Shown here piece by piece: positions 1 through 6,867 of a DNA stretch of 32,118 nt. The position numbers were made by a program, and so were the translations under genes. The stretch lies in contig NZ_DAVG01000084.1 in assembly GCF_002505485.1 (NCBI RefSeq), positions 13,914 through 46,031 on the forward strand. The letters are read 5' to 3'. Under the pieces are notes generated by a model. That model was not told the origin of the DNA. It was given only the letters and a program-made list of their open reading frames with translations, and ran no database searches. How positions within the stretch are numbered: position 1 is the first letter of the stretch; every line of letters begins with the position of its first letter. Source of the stretch: Methanosarcina sp. UBA5. Lineage in GTDB: Archaea; Halobacteriota; Methanosarcinia; Methanosarcinales; Methanosarcinaceae.

Positions 1-283
1 AAATGACGAAGAGCTAAAATCGAAAAAGCAAATACTTAAAACTATATAGATATCAATAATTTAAAATGGGGTTGCTTGCTCTTGATGTTATGCTTCAAGT
101 GGTAAGTCTTAAATAATATTTCCCGGAAAAGCAGAAAATCTTCTATCGTCACAAAAACATCAGCTGAAAAAAGGTAAAGTAATTATCTTGCGTACGCCTG
201 TAGAAAATGGAATGAGCAAACTTTTTTGATAGTTAAGAGATGCGACTTCTGCAATGTAGAATTATTCAATTATAAATATCAGG

Positions 284-1219
284 TCACATACAACCCTTGC
301 AACTGGAACAGTCATCGCATGATTTTGCTTCCATATAATTACCGCGCATGATCAGGAAAGTACATTCAGCTATCTTGTAATTTGCTGCTTTGGTATCATC
401 AACGCTTACAGTATCAGCGTCAAAGATCAATTTAATCGGCACTTTTTCAAATTCAGTTGTCAGACCCGGCTTTAACGTTGGAAAAATTATTTCTTTTTCG
501 CCGTTTTTCTTTCTGACTGTAATGATGTCGAAAGTACAAAGAGAAGTTAATCTACCTCTTTCGTCAAAACACACGGAGTTTTTATCCGCATCAATGCCCA
601 TTGCATCCGCATCATATGCATTTATCGAGCCAATAGGGGTTTCAATCAAGAATGGCTCTGCAGGTTCTACAGATTCTATGCTCCCATCTTCAAAGAGCTT
701 AAATCCTATTCGAACTGGCATTTTTCCTGCTGGCGTGTCAATTATGATTCGTTCATTCGGCCACAAAATCAGACTTCTAACTCTTCCGTCTGGATAAAAC
801 CGCAAACCTATTATCTTTGCACAAAAGTCCCCAAATGGGAATGAAAAATTGAATTTTTGTGCAAGTTTGCCTTCTTCTTCTTCTGACCAGAAACCGCTGA
901 TCTGGCCGTTTAAAGGAAACAAGCTATTGATCGATCCATCTTCAAAAAAAGTAACCAATTCAGCCGGAAATGTCCCTATTGGTGTGCTTATTTCAGTTTG
1001 TTGCTCTAAAGAAATGTTTTTAATTTTCCCGCTTTTATAGAAAGACAAAGCTGCTAACTGCTTTTTTCGAAATCCTGGATCACCATACTGCGGCACAAGA
1101 TCTCCGTATTTTGTATGAATTAAATTATACTCTTCAAACTTACAGTCTTTTAGTTCGCCGCTATCATATGTGGTAAAGCTCGTTATTCCTTTGAGCCCGC
1201 TTGTTTCAACAGTTAACAT
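284..1219 (-). CDS. Conserved hypothetical beta-repeat protein with a C-terminal four-cysteine tail
   Basis: 311 residues; I do not recognise a named family. The sequence is built from a degenerate repeat whose core is an aromatic residue followed by [D/S/E]-G-x-[I/V/L], seen near residues 18-25, 60-68, 91-99, 141-149, 176-184 and 218-226. A second motif, T-P-x-G, lies at 79-82, 162-165 and 194-197. This resembles MORN/YwqK-like beta-hairpin repeats. The last eleven residues hold Cys301, 304, 307 and 310 in a C-x2-C-x2-C-x2-C arrangement, which could bind an Fe-S cluster, zinc or another metal. There is no signal peptide or membrane helix, so it is probably cytoplasmic. The ATG is preceded by an AGGATGAT ribosome binding site with about six bases of spacing. 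It lies downstream of the isomerase small-subunit gene on the same strand but 379 bases away, so it is probably a separate unit. Function unknown. Confidence 0.8.
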   Translation of the reverse strand: MLTVETSGLKGITSFTTYDSGELKDCKFEEYNLIHTKYGDLVPQYGDPGFRKKQLAALSFYKSGKIKNISLEQQTEISTPIGTFPAELVTFFEDGSINSLFPLNGQISGFWSEEEEGKLAQKFNFSFPFGDFCAKIIGLRFYPDGRVRSLILWPNERIIIDTPAGKMPVRIGFKLFEDGSIESVEPAEPFLIETPIGSINAYDADAMGIDADKNSVCFDERGRLTSLCTFDIITVRKKNGEKEIIFPTLKPGLTTEFEKVPIKLIFDADTVSVDDTKAANYKIAECTFLIMRGNYMEAKSCDDCSSCKGCM

Positions 1220-1598
1220 TATGTATCATCCTAGATTAAAAACGAGTTCAGTTCTTTTTATGTATTGAGATAATCTGTATATTAGTTAAATTAAACTCGG
1301 AAATTAGTATCCTATTTCCTAGCTAGTTATATAAATAATTTATTTCAATGAGGGTCTTGCAAGAAAAATACTATTTTTGACCTATTTTTCTTGCAGATAG
1401 AGGATTATTCTTGCAAGTTGAGTAGTTTAATAATTTCAATCTGATACAGAGTTCGAACATACTTATAGTTGAGATTTATTTTATTAAGAAGTTATACTCG
1501 TTTTTGAGCGTATTTATAACTAACTTTTGTAGACAGTTACTCTTATTCTGAAGTTTACATATGAGTAAAAGTGCAATTTTTTTTATTTTGCTCTTTAT
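1220..1598. other. Intergenic region with one hairpin
   Basis: AT-rich spacer between two minus-strand genes. Apart from the 13-bp inverted repeat at 1358-1395, which is listed separately, I see no open frame or RNA gene in it. Confidence 0.6.
1358..1395 (-). terminator. 13-bp inverted repeat, possible terminator or processing hairpin
   Basis: TGCAAGAAAAATA at 1358-1370 is perfectly repeated in inverted orientation at 1383-1395, with a 12-base loop. A further copy of CTTGCAAG lies at about 1411-1418. It sits downstream of the isomerase small subunit in the direction of transcription. The arms are AT-rich, so the terminator role is only inferred. Confidence 0.4.
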
Positions 1599-2072
1599 TT
1601 ACTTTTTTCTATGAGCTACAAGCCCATCATCATTAAGTATCTCAAGCAGAAAATCAGGTAATTTGCTTCCTTTAAATATGCCTCCGTCTGAAACTATAAC
1701 TTCACCTTTAGCCAGATCAACTTTAACTTCATCTCCTTCCTGACATTCGATATCAGCCTCTATAAGAGGTAGCCCGGTATTGATCGCGTTTCTAAAAAAG
1801 ATTCTGGCAAAGGACTTCGCTATAACACACGATACTCCTGCATATTTCAAAGCAAGAGGAGCCTGCTCTCTTGAAGACCCACATCCGAAGTTGGTGCCTG
1901 CAACAATGAGATCTCCAAACCTGAACTTTTGTGTGAATTCCGGGTCAATTCCTTCCATTGAATGAGCTGCAAAAATCTGTACATCTTTGCTCCGCAAATA
2001 CCTACCCGGGATTATATCATCAGTATTAACGTTGTCTCCGAATTTCCAGACTCGGCCTACAATAAGATTCAC
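1599..2072 (-). CDS. leuD: Isopropylmalate/homoaconitate isomerase small subunit (LeuD/HacB family)
   Basis: About 157 residues, the usual size of archaeal stand-alone aconitase-fold swivel subunits. It pairs with a large Fe-S subunit, not in this window, to isomerise 3-isopropylmalate or homoaconitate-type substrates in leucine or coenzyme B biosynthesis. Visible family marks are the N-terminal NTDDIIPGRYL segment, the G-C-G-S-S-R-E active-site loop at residues 63-69 and the AKSFARIFFRNAINTGLP block. The substrate-specificity loop reads Y-L-R-S (25-28). In methanogens Y-L-R-T is associated with homoaconitase and Y-L-V-x with isopropylmalate isomerase, so the substrate is open. I chose the GTG at 2072 because GAGGTG lies about five bases before it; the GTG at 2078 would abut that site. 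A TATA-like element lies about 100 bases upstream. Confidence 0.88.
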   Translation of the reverse strand: MNLIVGRVWKFGDNVNTDDIIPGRYLRSKDVQIFAAHSMEGIDPEFTQKFRFGDLIVAGTNFGCGSSREQAPLALKYAGVSCVIAKSFARIFFRNAINTGLPLIEADIECQEGDEVKVDLAKGEVIVSDGGIFKGSKLPDFLLEILNDDGLVAHRKK

Positions 2073-2178
2073 CGTCACACCTCAACTGAAAAGTAATTTC
2101 CTTTAATAACACATAATTTCATACACATACTTTAGTAACTGAGTACTTGGTTGTTTATTGATATCCTGAGCGCAAAAA

Positions 2179-2216
2179 TTATATATATTTTAATGCTAAA
2201 ATGAGTGTCAATTGAC
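2179..2216 (-). promoter_or_regulatory. Likely promoter and palindrome upstream of the isomerase gene
   Basis: An archaeal TATA-like stretch (alternating A and T, 2179-2192) lies just beside the perfect 10-bp palindrome GTCAATTGAC at 2207-2216, on the upstream side for the minus-strand gene. Spacing would put transcription start near 2155. Inferred from sequence only. Confidence 0.4.
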
Positions 2217-2221
2217 TCACT

Positions 2222-2638
2222 TTATGGTACCTGAATAGTTACCTTACTTTTTTGTTTCCTCATTGTTTGCAAATACTTTAATCCCCTCTCAATGGTGTAA
2301 CAGTATTCTACACAGTAAATTCCACATTCTTCAAGCTTTTTTTGTGCACCCAACCCGATTTTCATAGAAAGTACAGCATCACAATCAGAGACAATTTCGA
2401 TTGCTTCTTTTTTCCCATGGTATTCATTGTTAAGCTCGTTACCTCCATTGCAGTACTTCTTTGTCGAGCGTGTCTCGATAAACTTATAATCCTCACCATT
2501 AATCTCAAAAATCATAAAATCGGTTGTTTGCCCAAAGTGCTGGTCAACAAGTTTTCCACTTTTTGAAGTAACTGCCACCTTGAATTTCTCAGAGCTCTGT
2601 TTTTCTACCTCATTTAAAGTTGTACATTCAGTGTCCAT
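2222..2638 (-). CDS. NifX/NafY/NifB C-terminal-like dinitrogenase cofactor protein
   Basis: 138 residues. After a short polar leader (about 1-17) it matches the dinitrogenase iron-molybdenum cofactor domain (PF02579 type): a VAVTSKSG strand, then D-x-H-F-G at residues 32-36, a KYCNGG segment, and a C-terminal GLGAQKKLEECGI helix-strand. Members bind or carry FeMo-co precursors during nitrogenase maturation, or act in related Fe-S work. It starts 25 bases after the stop of the nitrogenase component-1-like gene, with a GGAG ribosome binding site seven bases before the ATG, so the two were probably co-transcribed. Since the upstream partner is damaged, this gene may have lost its original job. 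Extra cysteines (5, 59, 110, 115, 118) are present. The exact role cannot be set from sequence. Confidence 0.8.
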   Translation of the reverse strand: MDTECTTLNEVEKQSSEKFKVAVTSKSGKLVDQHFGQTTDFMIFEINGEDYKFIETRSTKKYCNGGNELNNEYHGKKEAIEIVSDCDAVLSMKIGLGAQKKLEECGIYCVEYCYTIERGLKYLQTMRKQKSKVTIQVP

Positions 2639-2663
2639 ATTGCAAGCTCCATTTTTTAGCTAG

Positions 2664-3893
2664 TTACGAATACTCTTCCCAGTTAATCTGCTTTGACCGC
2701 AGAGCCCTTTCCCAATCATTTGCAACATTTTCCAAAAAGTTCAGCATACCTTCGTATCCGAAATATACTCTGTTCAAGTAATTTTGTCGTTTTGTCGGGC
2801 TAAAAACGTCAAATGCAAACTTTATTCCAAGTTCTTCAGCCAGATAATACTCCCATGAAGAGCCGAATACAGCATCTACACAGCTTTCCATCAACGATTG
2901 TTTTATCTGATATCCATCCGCCGAAAAAACAACCTTTGGGGAAATTCCCATCTCGCTAAGCTCGTTTTCCAACAACAGCTGAGAGTCAGACATAGGCGAT
3001 CTGAACAGCAACAGCTCCGGAATCATTTCCAGCTCTGCAAATAACATTCTGGTCAGGCCTATTCCCATGGTCGCATCAGCTGAAACAGCCACTCTGCAGT
3101 TACGGTACCTGGGAATCATCATTAACCCCCTGCGTCTCAGCACGTCAATGGCCATAGCTTCTCCGTCTTTTATTATTGCCTCGACCTTTTCTTCGACGTC
3201 AAAGTATTTTCCTACTGCGCGAAGCCATATTGCAGTATTTTTAAGTCCTACTGGGAGGGGAATATCCGACAGTATAAACGGTATACCATGTACTTCCTGC
3301 ATTTTTAATCCGAACTTATACCCCGCATCGTGACTGAGAAGTATATTTGCCGATGCTAACCCAGCATTATTCAGTTCTTCCAGCGAAGTATCGTGAGGAA
3401 GCACAGCCTGAACTTGAATCCCAATTTTTTCAAGGGTTTCACGTATCCATTTCAAATCCGCCCACCAGGTAGGGTTCAGGTTTGCCTGAGGAGCTATTAA
3501 GTTCACAGTGTTTGGAATTTTTTCCTTCTGTTTTTTTATAAATGGAAATAGCGCATTCAGTCCCAATTCAATACCATCATAGAGGTTTCCTCGAAACTCT
3601 CCTGCCATCAAGGGAATAAGCTTCGCATTAGTTTGTGGCTGGATATTTCGACATAAGCCCTCAATATCCTCACCAATGATGTCAGCTGCACATGTACCAA
3701 CTACGAATATCGCTCTGATTTTAAATTTTGTATCAGCTTCTTCAATTAATTTTTTCAGCTTGCTTGACGCGCCCATGACTACGTCTGTTTCAAAAAGCCT
3801 GGTGCATGCAACTTTTTTCTTTTCGTAAAATCGATTTCATGGACATCATAGGCAGCTGAAACCGTTGAGGAACATCCCTGTGGGGAATGTATG
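2664..3893 (-). pseudogene. Nitrogenase component-1-like protein (NifK/NifN/NifE type), 5'-truncated and frameshifted
   Basis: A 370-codon open frame (3776 to 2664) covers the central and C-terminal parts of a nitrogenase component-1 family protein. It has VVGTCAADIIGEDI near residues 25-38, whose Cys29 matches the second P-cluster-region cysteine of NifK, and the WADLKWIRETLEKIGI helix of domain 2. Homology continues upstream of its ATG: VACTRLFETDVV in the same frame back to about 3812. Then, after a one-base shift in the A-run at 3813-3818, HSPQGCSSTVSAAYDVH follows in another frame (3889 down to 3830). HSPQGC corresponds to the HGPVGC motif of the family. Nothing of the first 50-100 residues remains; at about 3893 the sequence becomes ilvD. 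Internal initiation could still yield a shortened protein, but it would lack two of the three N-terminal cluster-ligand sites. Which nitrogenase-like subfamily it belongs to is unclear. Confidence 0.78.
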
Positions 3894-4500
3894 GGTCATA
3901 CATGCCATAGTAGCGGTAAACATCCCTGCGCAGAATCCGGCTCCAGTACACGCAAAATTTTTAAGTCTTTTAAGGTCATCGTCTGAGATTTTGTTTACTC
4001 TATGAGCCCCCACCCCTTCAGAGACTGAGATGAAATCCTTGTAACTGTCAGCAATGTATCCAGGGAGCATCGGCCCTCCGGTTACGATAATTGCAGGAAT
4101 GCCAAGTCTGCCTGCTGCCATAAGATGACTTGGAACAATCTTGTCACATGTGGGAATAAGGACTATGCCGTCAAACTGATGGGCTTTAACCATCAGTTCA
4201 ATTGTATCTTCAATAATTTCTCTGCTAGGAAGGGAATATTTCATTCCCTCATGCTCCATTGCGATTCCGTCGCAGACCCCTATAGTATGAAACTCAAAAG
4301 GAACTCCCCCGGCGTTCCTGATTCCGGCTTTTACAGCCTCAGTAAGTTTTTTCAGGTGCATGTGACCAGGAATTATATCGTTCCAGGAATTAACAACTAT
4401 GATAAAGGCTTTCTCATCTCGGAATCTGTGATTCCCGTCGCTTTAGAAGTGAACGGTTGGGAGCCCGCTACGGTCCTTCTTTGATGATATCGCTTCTCAT
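3894..4500 (-). pseudogene. ilvD: Dihydroxy-acid dehydratase (IlvD), N-terminal fragment with multiple lesions
   Basis: The frame from 4361 downwards reads like the N-terminal 150 or so residues of IlvD after residue 50: MHLKKLTEAVKAGI, then GVCDGIAMEHEGMKYSLPSR, TCDKIVPSH, and TGGPMLPGY. IlvD is an Fe-S dehydratase of branched-chain amino acid synthesis. The true start is visible at 4500 (MRSDIIKEGP) behind a GGAGAT ribosome binding site. However, codon 11 is TAG (4470-4468), and two single-base deletions near 4441-4447 and 4404-4406 break the frame before MHLKK. At the other end TANTMACMT has lost one codon, and homology stops at about 3894, where the nitrogenase-like gene begins. Full-length IlvD is about 550 residues, so roughly two thirds is missing. 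This is a dead gene copy; an intact ilvD is expected elsewhere in the genome. Confidence 0.88.
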
Positions 4501-4591
4501 GTTAAATCTCCATAAAATTTTGTGGTGAGGATTAAAAAGTTATACTATATATACGACTTACGCATTTGAGACTAAAGTACAGCGATTGATA

Positions 4592-4684
4592 TATTCTCAA
4601 TGGAGTAGAGAGACCAGATATTGAGAATAATTTGTACACTAACCTATTAAATTAGAAGATAGGTTTATTAACCGGCGGCGGTTA
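4592..4684. promoter_or_regulatory. Three inverted repeats upstream of the winged-helix gene
   Basis: TATTCTCAAT (4592-4601) pairs with ATTGAGAATA (4620-4629), spacer 18. AACCTAT (4641-4647) pairs with ATAGGTT (4659-4665), spacer 11. TAACCG (4669-4674) pairs with CGGTTA (4679-4684), spacer 4. Three perfect dyads within 93 bases, between the ilvD remnant and a divergent DNA-binding-protein gene, suggest operator sites, perhaps autoregulatory. The pairing is seen directly; the role is inferred. Confidence 0.5.
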
Positions 4685-4727
4685 TTGGGACTGAATAATC
4701 ACTTATTAGAGAATAGCCACCTCTGAG

Positions 4728-5018
4728 ATGATATCTATGGATTCAATGGAAAAAATATTTGGAAAAACAGCACAGATGACAGTTCTTAAAAACCTGATCG
4801 AAAACCAGAATGAGCCAACCTATCTTTCAGGAATAGCTGAAGAAACTGGATTATCTCATTCCAGCGTATCAAGGGTTATCACACCTCTGGTTCTTTCAGG
4901 TATCGTTCAGGAAAAACCCCTGGGAAAGCAGATCCGAACTTTCCAGCTGAATATGGACAATGAGGCAACAAGTATTATTATAGATTTTTACAGCAAAATT
5001 AATCAGCTACTGAACTAA
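4728..5018 (+). CDS. Small winged helix-turn-helix transcriptional regulator
   Basis: 96 residues, essentially one winged HTH domain of MarR/ArsR-like type. Residues 16-25 form the first helix, PTYLSGIAEETGLSHSSVSRVI (30-51) is the helix-turn-helix with its recognition helix around SHSSVSR, and PLVLSGIVQEKPLGKQIRTFQLN (52-74) is the wing. A short C-terminal helix (about 82-95) may dimerise. There is no sensor domain or cysteine pair. The ATG at 4728 gives 96 residues; the ATG at 4737 has a GAGATGAT site six bases before it and may be the real start. It is divergent from the ilvD/nitrogenase-like remnants and followed by a hairpin terminator, so it forms its own unit. Targets are unknown, but the dyads just upstream are natural candidates. 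Confidence 0.8.
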   Translation: MISMDSMEKIFGKTAQMTVLKNLIENQNEPTYLSGIAEETGLSHSSVSRVITPLVLSGIVQEKPLGKQIRTFQLNMDNEATSIIIDFYSKINQLLN

Positions 5019-5038
5019 GTCTGAGTAATAAAAAGCAC

Positions 5039-5056
5039 GGGAAGTTGAAGCTTCCC
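5039..5056 (+). terminator. Hairpin terminator after the winged-helix gene
   Basis: GGGAAG (5039-5044) and CTTCCC (5051-5056) form a perfect stem with a six-base loop, followed shortly by a T-rich run (5061-5069). It lies 21 bases past the stop codon. Confidence 0.6.
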
Positions 5057-5737
5057 AAAATTATTTTTTAGCTTTGTCTCCTAAAAACTCACACAAAACC
5101 TCTATAACTGGCCGAAAATGGTCTTCTCACGTAGTTTTGTTCTTAGTTTTATCGCCTGGTAAACGAAAATCAAGCGGACAGGTCCATTTTCAATAACGTT
5201 CTATATATTGTAGTCAGATATATCTTTTTAAAGTGAGATCTGTTGCCCAAAGGCCGGTAAAAGATTTGAGCTTTTAAATTAAGTTTGGATTTTTAGAATA
5301 ATATTTGGATTTTAGATCATTATTTGGGTTTTTATAGGAAGTTTTGATTTTTAGAGAGGGAAACCAGAAAATGACCAGCTCAATAATAATTAGAAAGACT
5401 ATAAGCATTCAGAACTTAACTCAAATCTTTATTTCCAGTACTCAGTCAGCCGGCAGCCAAAACAAACTAAGACCCATAAGATTAAATAGGTTTTATCCTT
5501 ATTTTCCTTGAAATCGGCGCTGGCAAGGCAAGTTAAAAACTAGCTAACGCCCAAAAATAAATAAAAGGCATGTTAGAACAATCGAACACCTTATAATTAT
5601 TGCCATAAAGATTAAGCATCTTATAGTTATTATGGTGCAGACTGAAAACTATTTACTTATTTATTTAATCCGTATTCGGGGTTCCGAAACGCGGGGACAT
5701 TCAGTTAATGTTCAAAATTTAAAATTGAGGCTTATAA
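5057..5737. other. Long leader/intergenic region upstream of purS
   Basis: No open frame is supported. It holds the period-20 repeat at 5281-5360, listed separately, and an imperfect direct repeat around CTTATAATTATTGCCATAAAGATTA / CTTATAGTTATTATGG (about 5590-5636). The purS ribosome binding site GAGG is at 5727-5730. The promoter is probably within the last 150 bases, but I cannot single out one TATA box. Confidence 0.5.
5281..5360. repeat. Four degenerate repeats of about 19-21 bp
   Basis: The phrase (A/T)GTTTGGATTTTTAGA recurs four times, beginning near 5282, 5302, 5321 and 5340, with small changes (TTTGGATTTTTAG, TTTGGATTTTAG, TTTGGGTTTTTAT, TTTTGATTTTTAG). Regular spacing of about two helical turns could be a protein-binding array or simple slippage. 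Confidence 0.5.
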
Positions 5738-5989
5738 ATGCAGTACCAGGCAACAGTTAGAATTGAACAGAAAGCAGGTATGCTTGACCCTGAAGGCACT
5801 ACCGCAAAAAGGGCTCTCGGACAACTTGGCTACCAGGTCAGCAGCGTAAAGACCGCAAAGCTGTACGAAATCGTGCTAGAAGCCGACTCTGCCGAGATTG
5901 CAAACCAGAAAGTTGACGAGATGTGCCAAAAACTTATTGCAAACCCAATCGTCCACAATTATACAATCGAGCTCAAGGAACTTAATTAA
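5738..5989 (+). CDS. purS: Phosphoribosylformylglycinamidine synthase subunit PurS
   Basis: 83 residues, the normal PurS length. PurS is the small structural subunit that joins PurQ and the small form of PurL in the FGAM synthase complex of purine synthesis (FGAR + glutamine + ATP to FGAM), in the cytoplasm. Family marks are the opening YQATVRIEQKAGMLDPEG strand-turn with the conserved D-P-E-G, ALGQLGYQ (27-34), and the NPIVHNYTIEL C-terminal strand. A GAGG ribosome binding site lies seven bases before the ATG. purQ follows after 62 bases on the same strand, so the two form an operon; purL is not in the window. Confidence 0.96.
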   Translation: MQYQATVRIEQKAGMLDPEGTTAKRALGQLGYQVSSVKTAKLYEIVLEADSAEIANQKVDEMCQKLIANPIVHNYTIELKELN

Positions 5990-6051
5990 GCTGTGTGGAT
6001 AAGCGATTGAGGCGTCAGAAAAGCCAAAACTTTGAAAATTGAGGGAAAAAA

Positions 6052-6750
6052 ATGAAAATTGCCATTCTTCAGTTCGGAGGCACAAACTGTGATCTGGACG
6101 TCCTGCACGTCCTTAAAGACGTTGTGGGTGTGGACGCCGAGACTATCTGGTACAAGCAGGAAGATCTGACAGGTTTTGATGGAGTCGTCGTTCCTGGAGG
6201 TTTCTCGTACGGAGACTATCTCAGGGCAGGAGCAATTGCAGCCCGCACTCCAATTATGAACTCAGTAAAAAAACTTGCAGCCGAAGGCAAGCCTGTGCTC
6301 GGGATCTGCAACGGCTTCCAGATTCTTACCGAAGCCCGGGTGCTTGAGGGAGCCCTGACAACTAACGAGTATCCGAAGTTCAGGTGTCACTGGACCAACC
6401 TCAGGGTAGAGACAGTTGATACGCCTTTTACCTCGAAGTTCAGGAAAGGCGAGGTTATCAGGATGCCTATTGCCCATATGGAAGGGCAATTCTATGCCGA
6501 AGAGAAAAACCTGGCTGAGCTTGACGAAAACGAGCAGGTTGTCTTCCGCTATGTGGATGAAAACGGAAAGGTAACTGATGAAGCCAATCCTAATGGTTCT
6601 CTTGAAAATATTGCGGGAATAGTAAATACTTCAAGAAATATTCTTGGTCTCATGCCCCATCCTGAAAGAGCCTCCGAGTCAATTTTGGGCTCAGATGACG
6701 GTCTGCGAGTTTTCGAGTCTATGGTGGATTACATTACTGAGAATTTCTGA
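6052..6750 (+). CDS. purQ: Phosphoribosylformylglycinamidine synthase subunit PurQ (glutaminase)
   Basis: 232 residues, full length. PurQ is the class I glutamine amidotransferase subunit that hydrolyses glutamine and channels ammonia to PurL for FGAM formation. The catalytic triad is visible: Cys86 in GICNGFQ, and His203 and Glu205 in MPHPE. The N-terminal FGGTNCD and the VPGGFSYGDYLRAGAIA oxyanion/PurS-contact segment (47-63) are typical. The ribosome binding site GAGGG (6041-6045) lies six bases before the ATG. It is the second gene after purS and is followed by a T-rich stretch that probably ends the transcript. I see no lesions. Confidence 0.96.
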   Translation: MKIAILQFGGTNCDLDVLHVLKDVVGVDAETIWYKQEDLTGFDGVVVPGGFSYGDYLRAGAIAARTPIMNSVKKLAAEGKPVLGICNGFQILTEARVLEGALTTNEYPKFRCHWTNLRVETVDTPFTSKFRKGEVIRMPIAHMEGQFYAEEKNLAELDENEQVVFRYVDENGKVTDEANPNGSLENIAGIVNTSRNILGLMPHPERASESILGSDDGLRVFESMVDYITENF

Positions 6751-6761
6751 TTAGTTCGATT

Positions 6762-6793
6762 TTATTTTTTTAACTTTTTTATTTTTGATTTAT
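6762..6793 (+). terminator. T-rich archaeal-type terminator after purQ
   Basis: Several runs of five to seven T residues follow the purQ stop codon in the plus strand, with no strong hairpin. Oligo-T tracts end transcription in archaea. Confidence 0.5.
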
Positions 6794-6867
6794 TTCAAAT
6801 CTTATTATTTTTTATACCTGTTTCAAAGATAGGGAGTCTATTATAACCGAAATATAGTAGCCATTTA

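Noticed and set aside
390..797. 135-codon plus-strand frame
   Set aside because: Antisense shadow of the beta-repeat protein gene, which has the ribosome binding site and internal repeats.
1440..1465. GAGTTCGAAC resembling a tRNA T-arm
   Set aside because: No matching acceptor stem, anticodon arm or D-arm could be placed around it.
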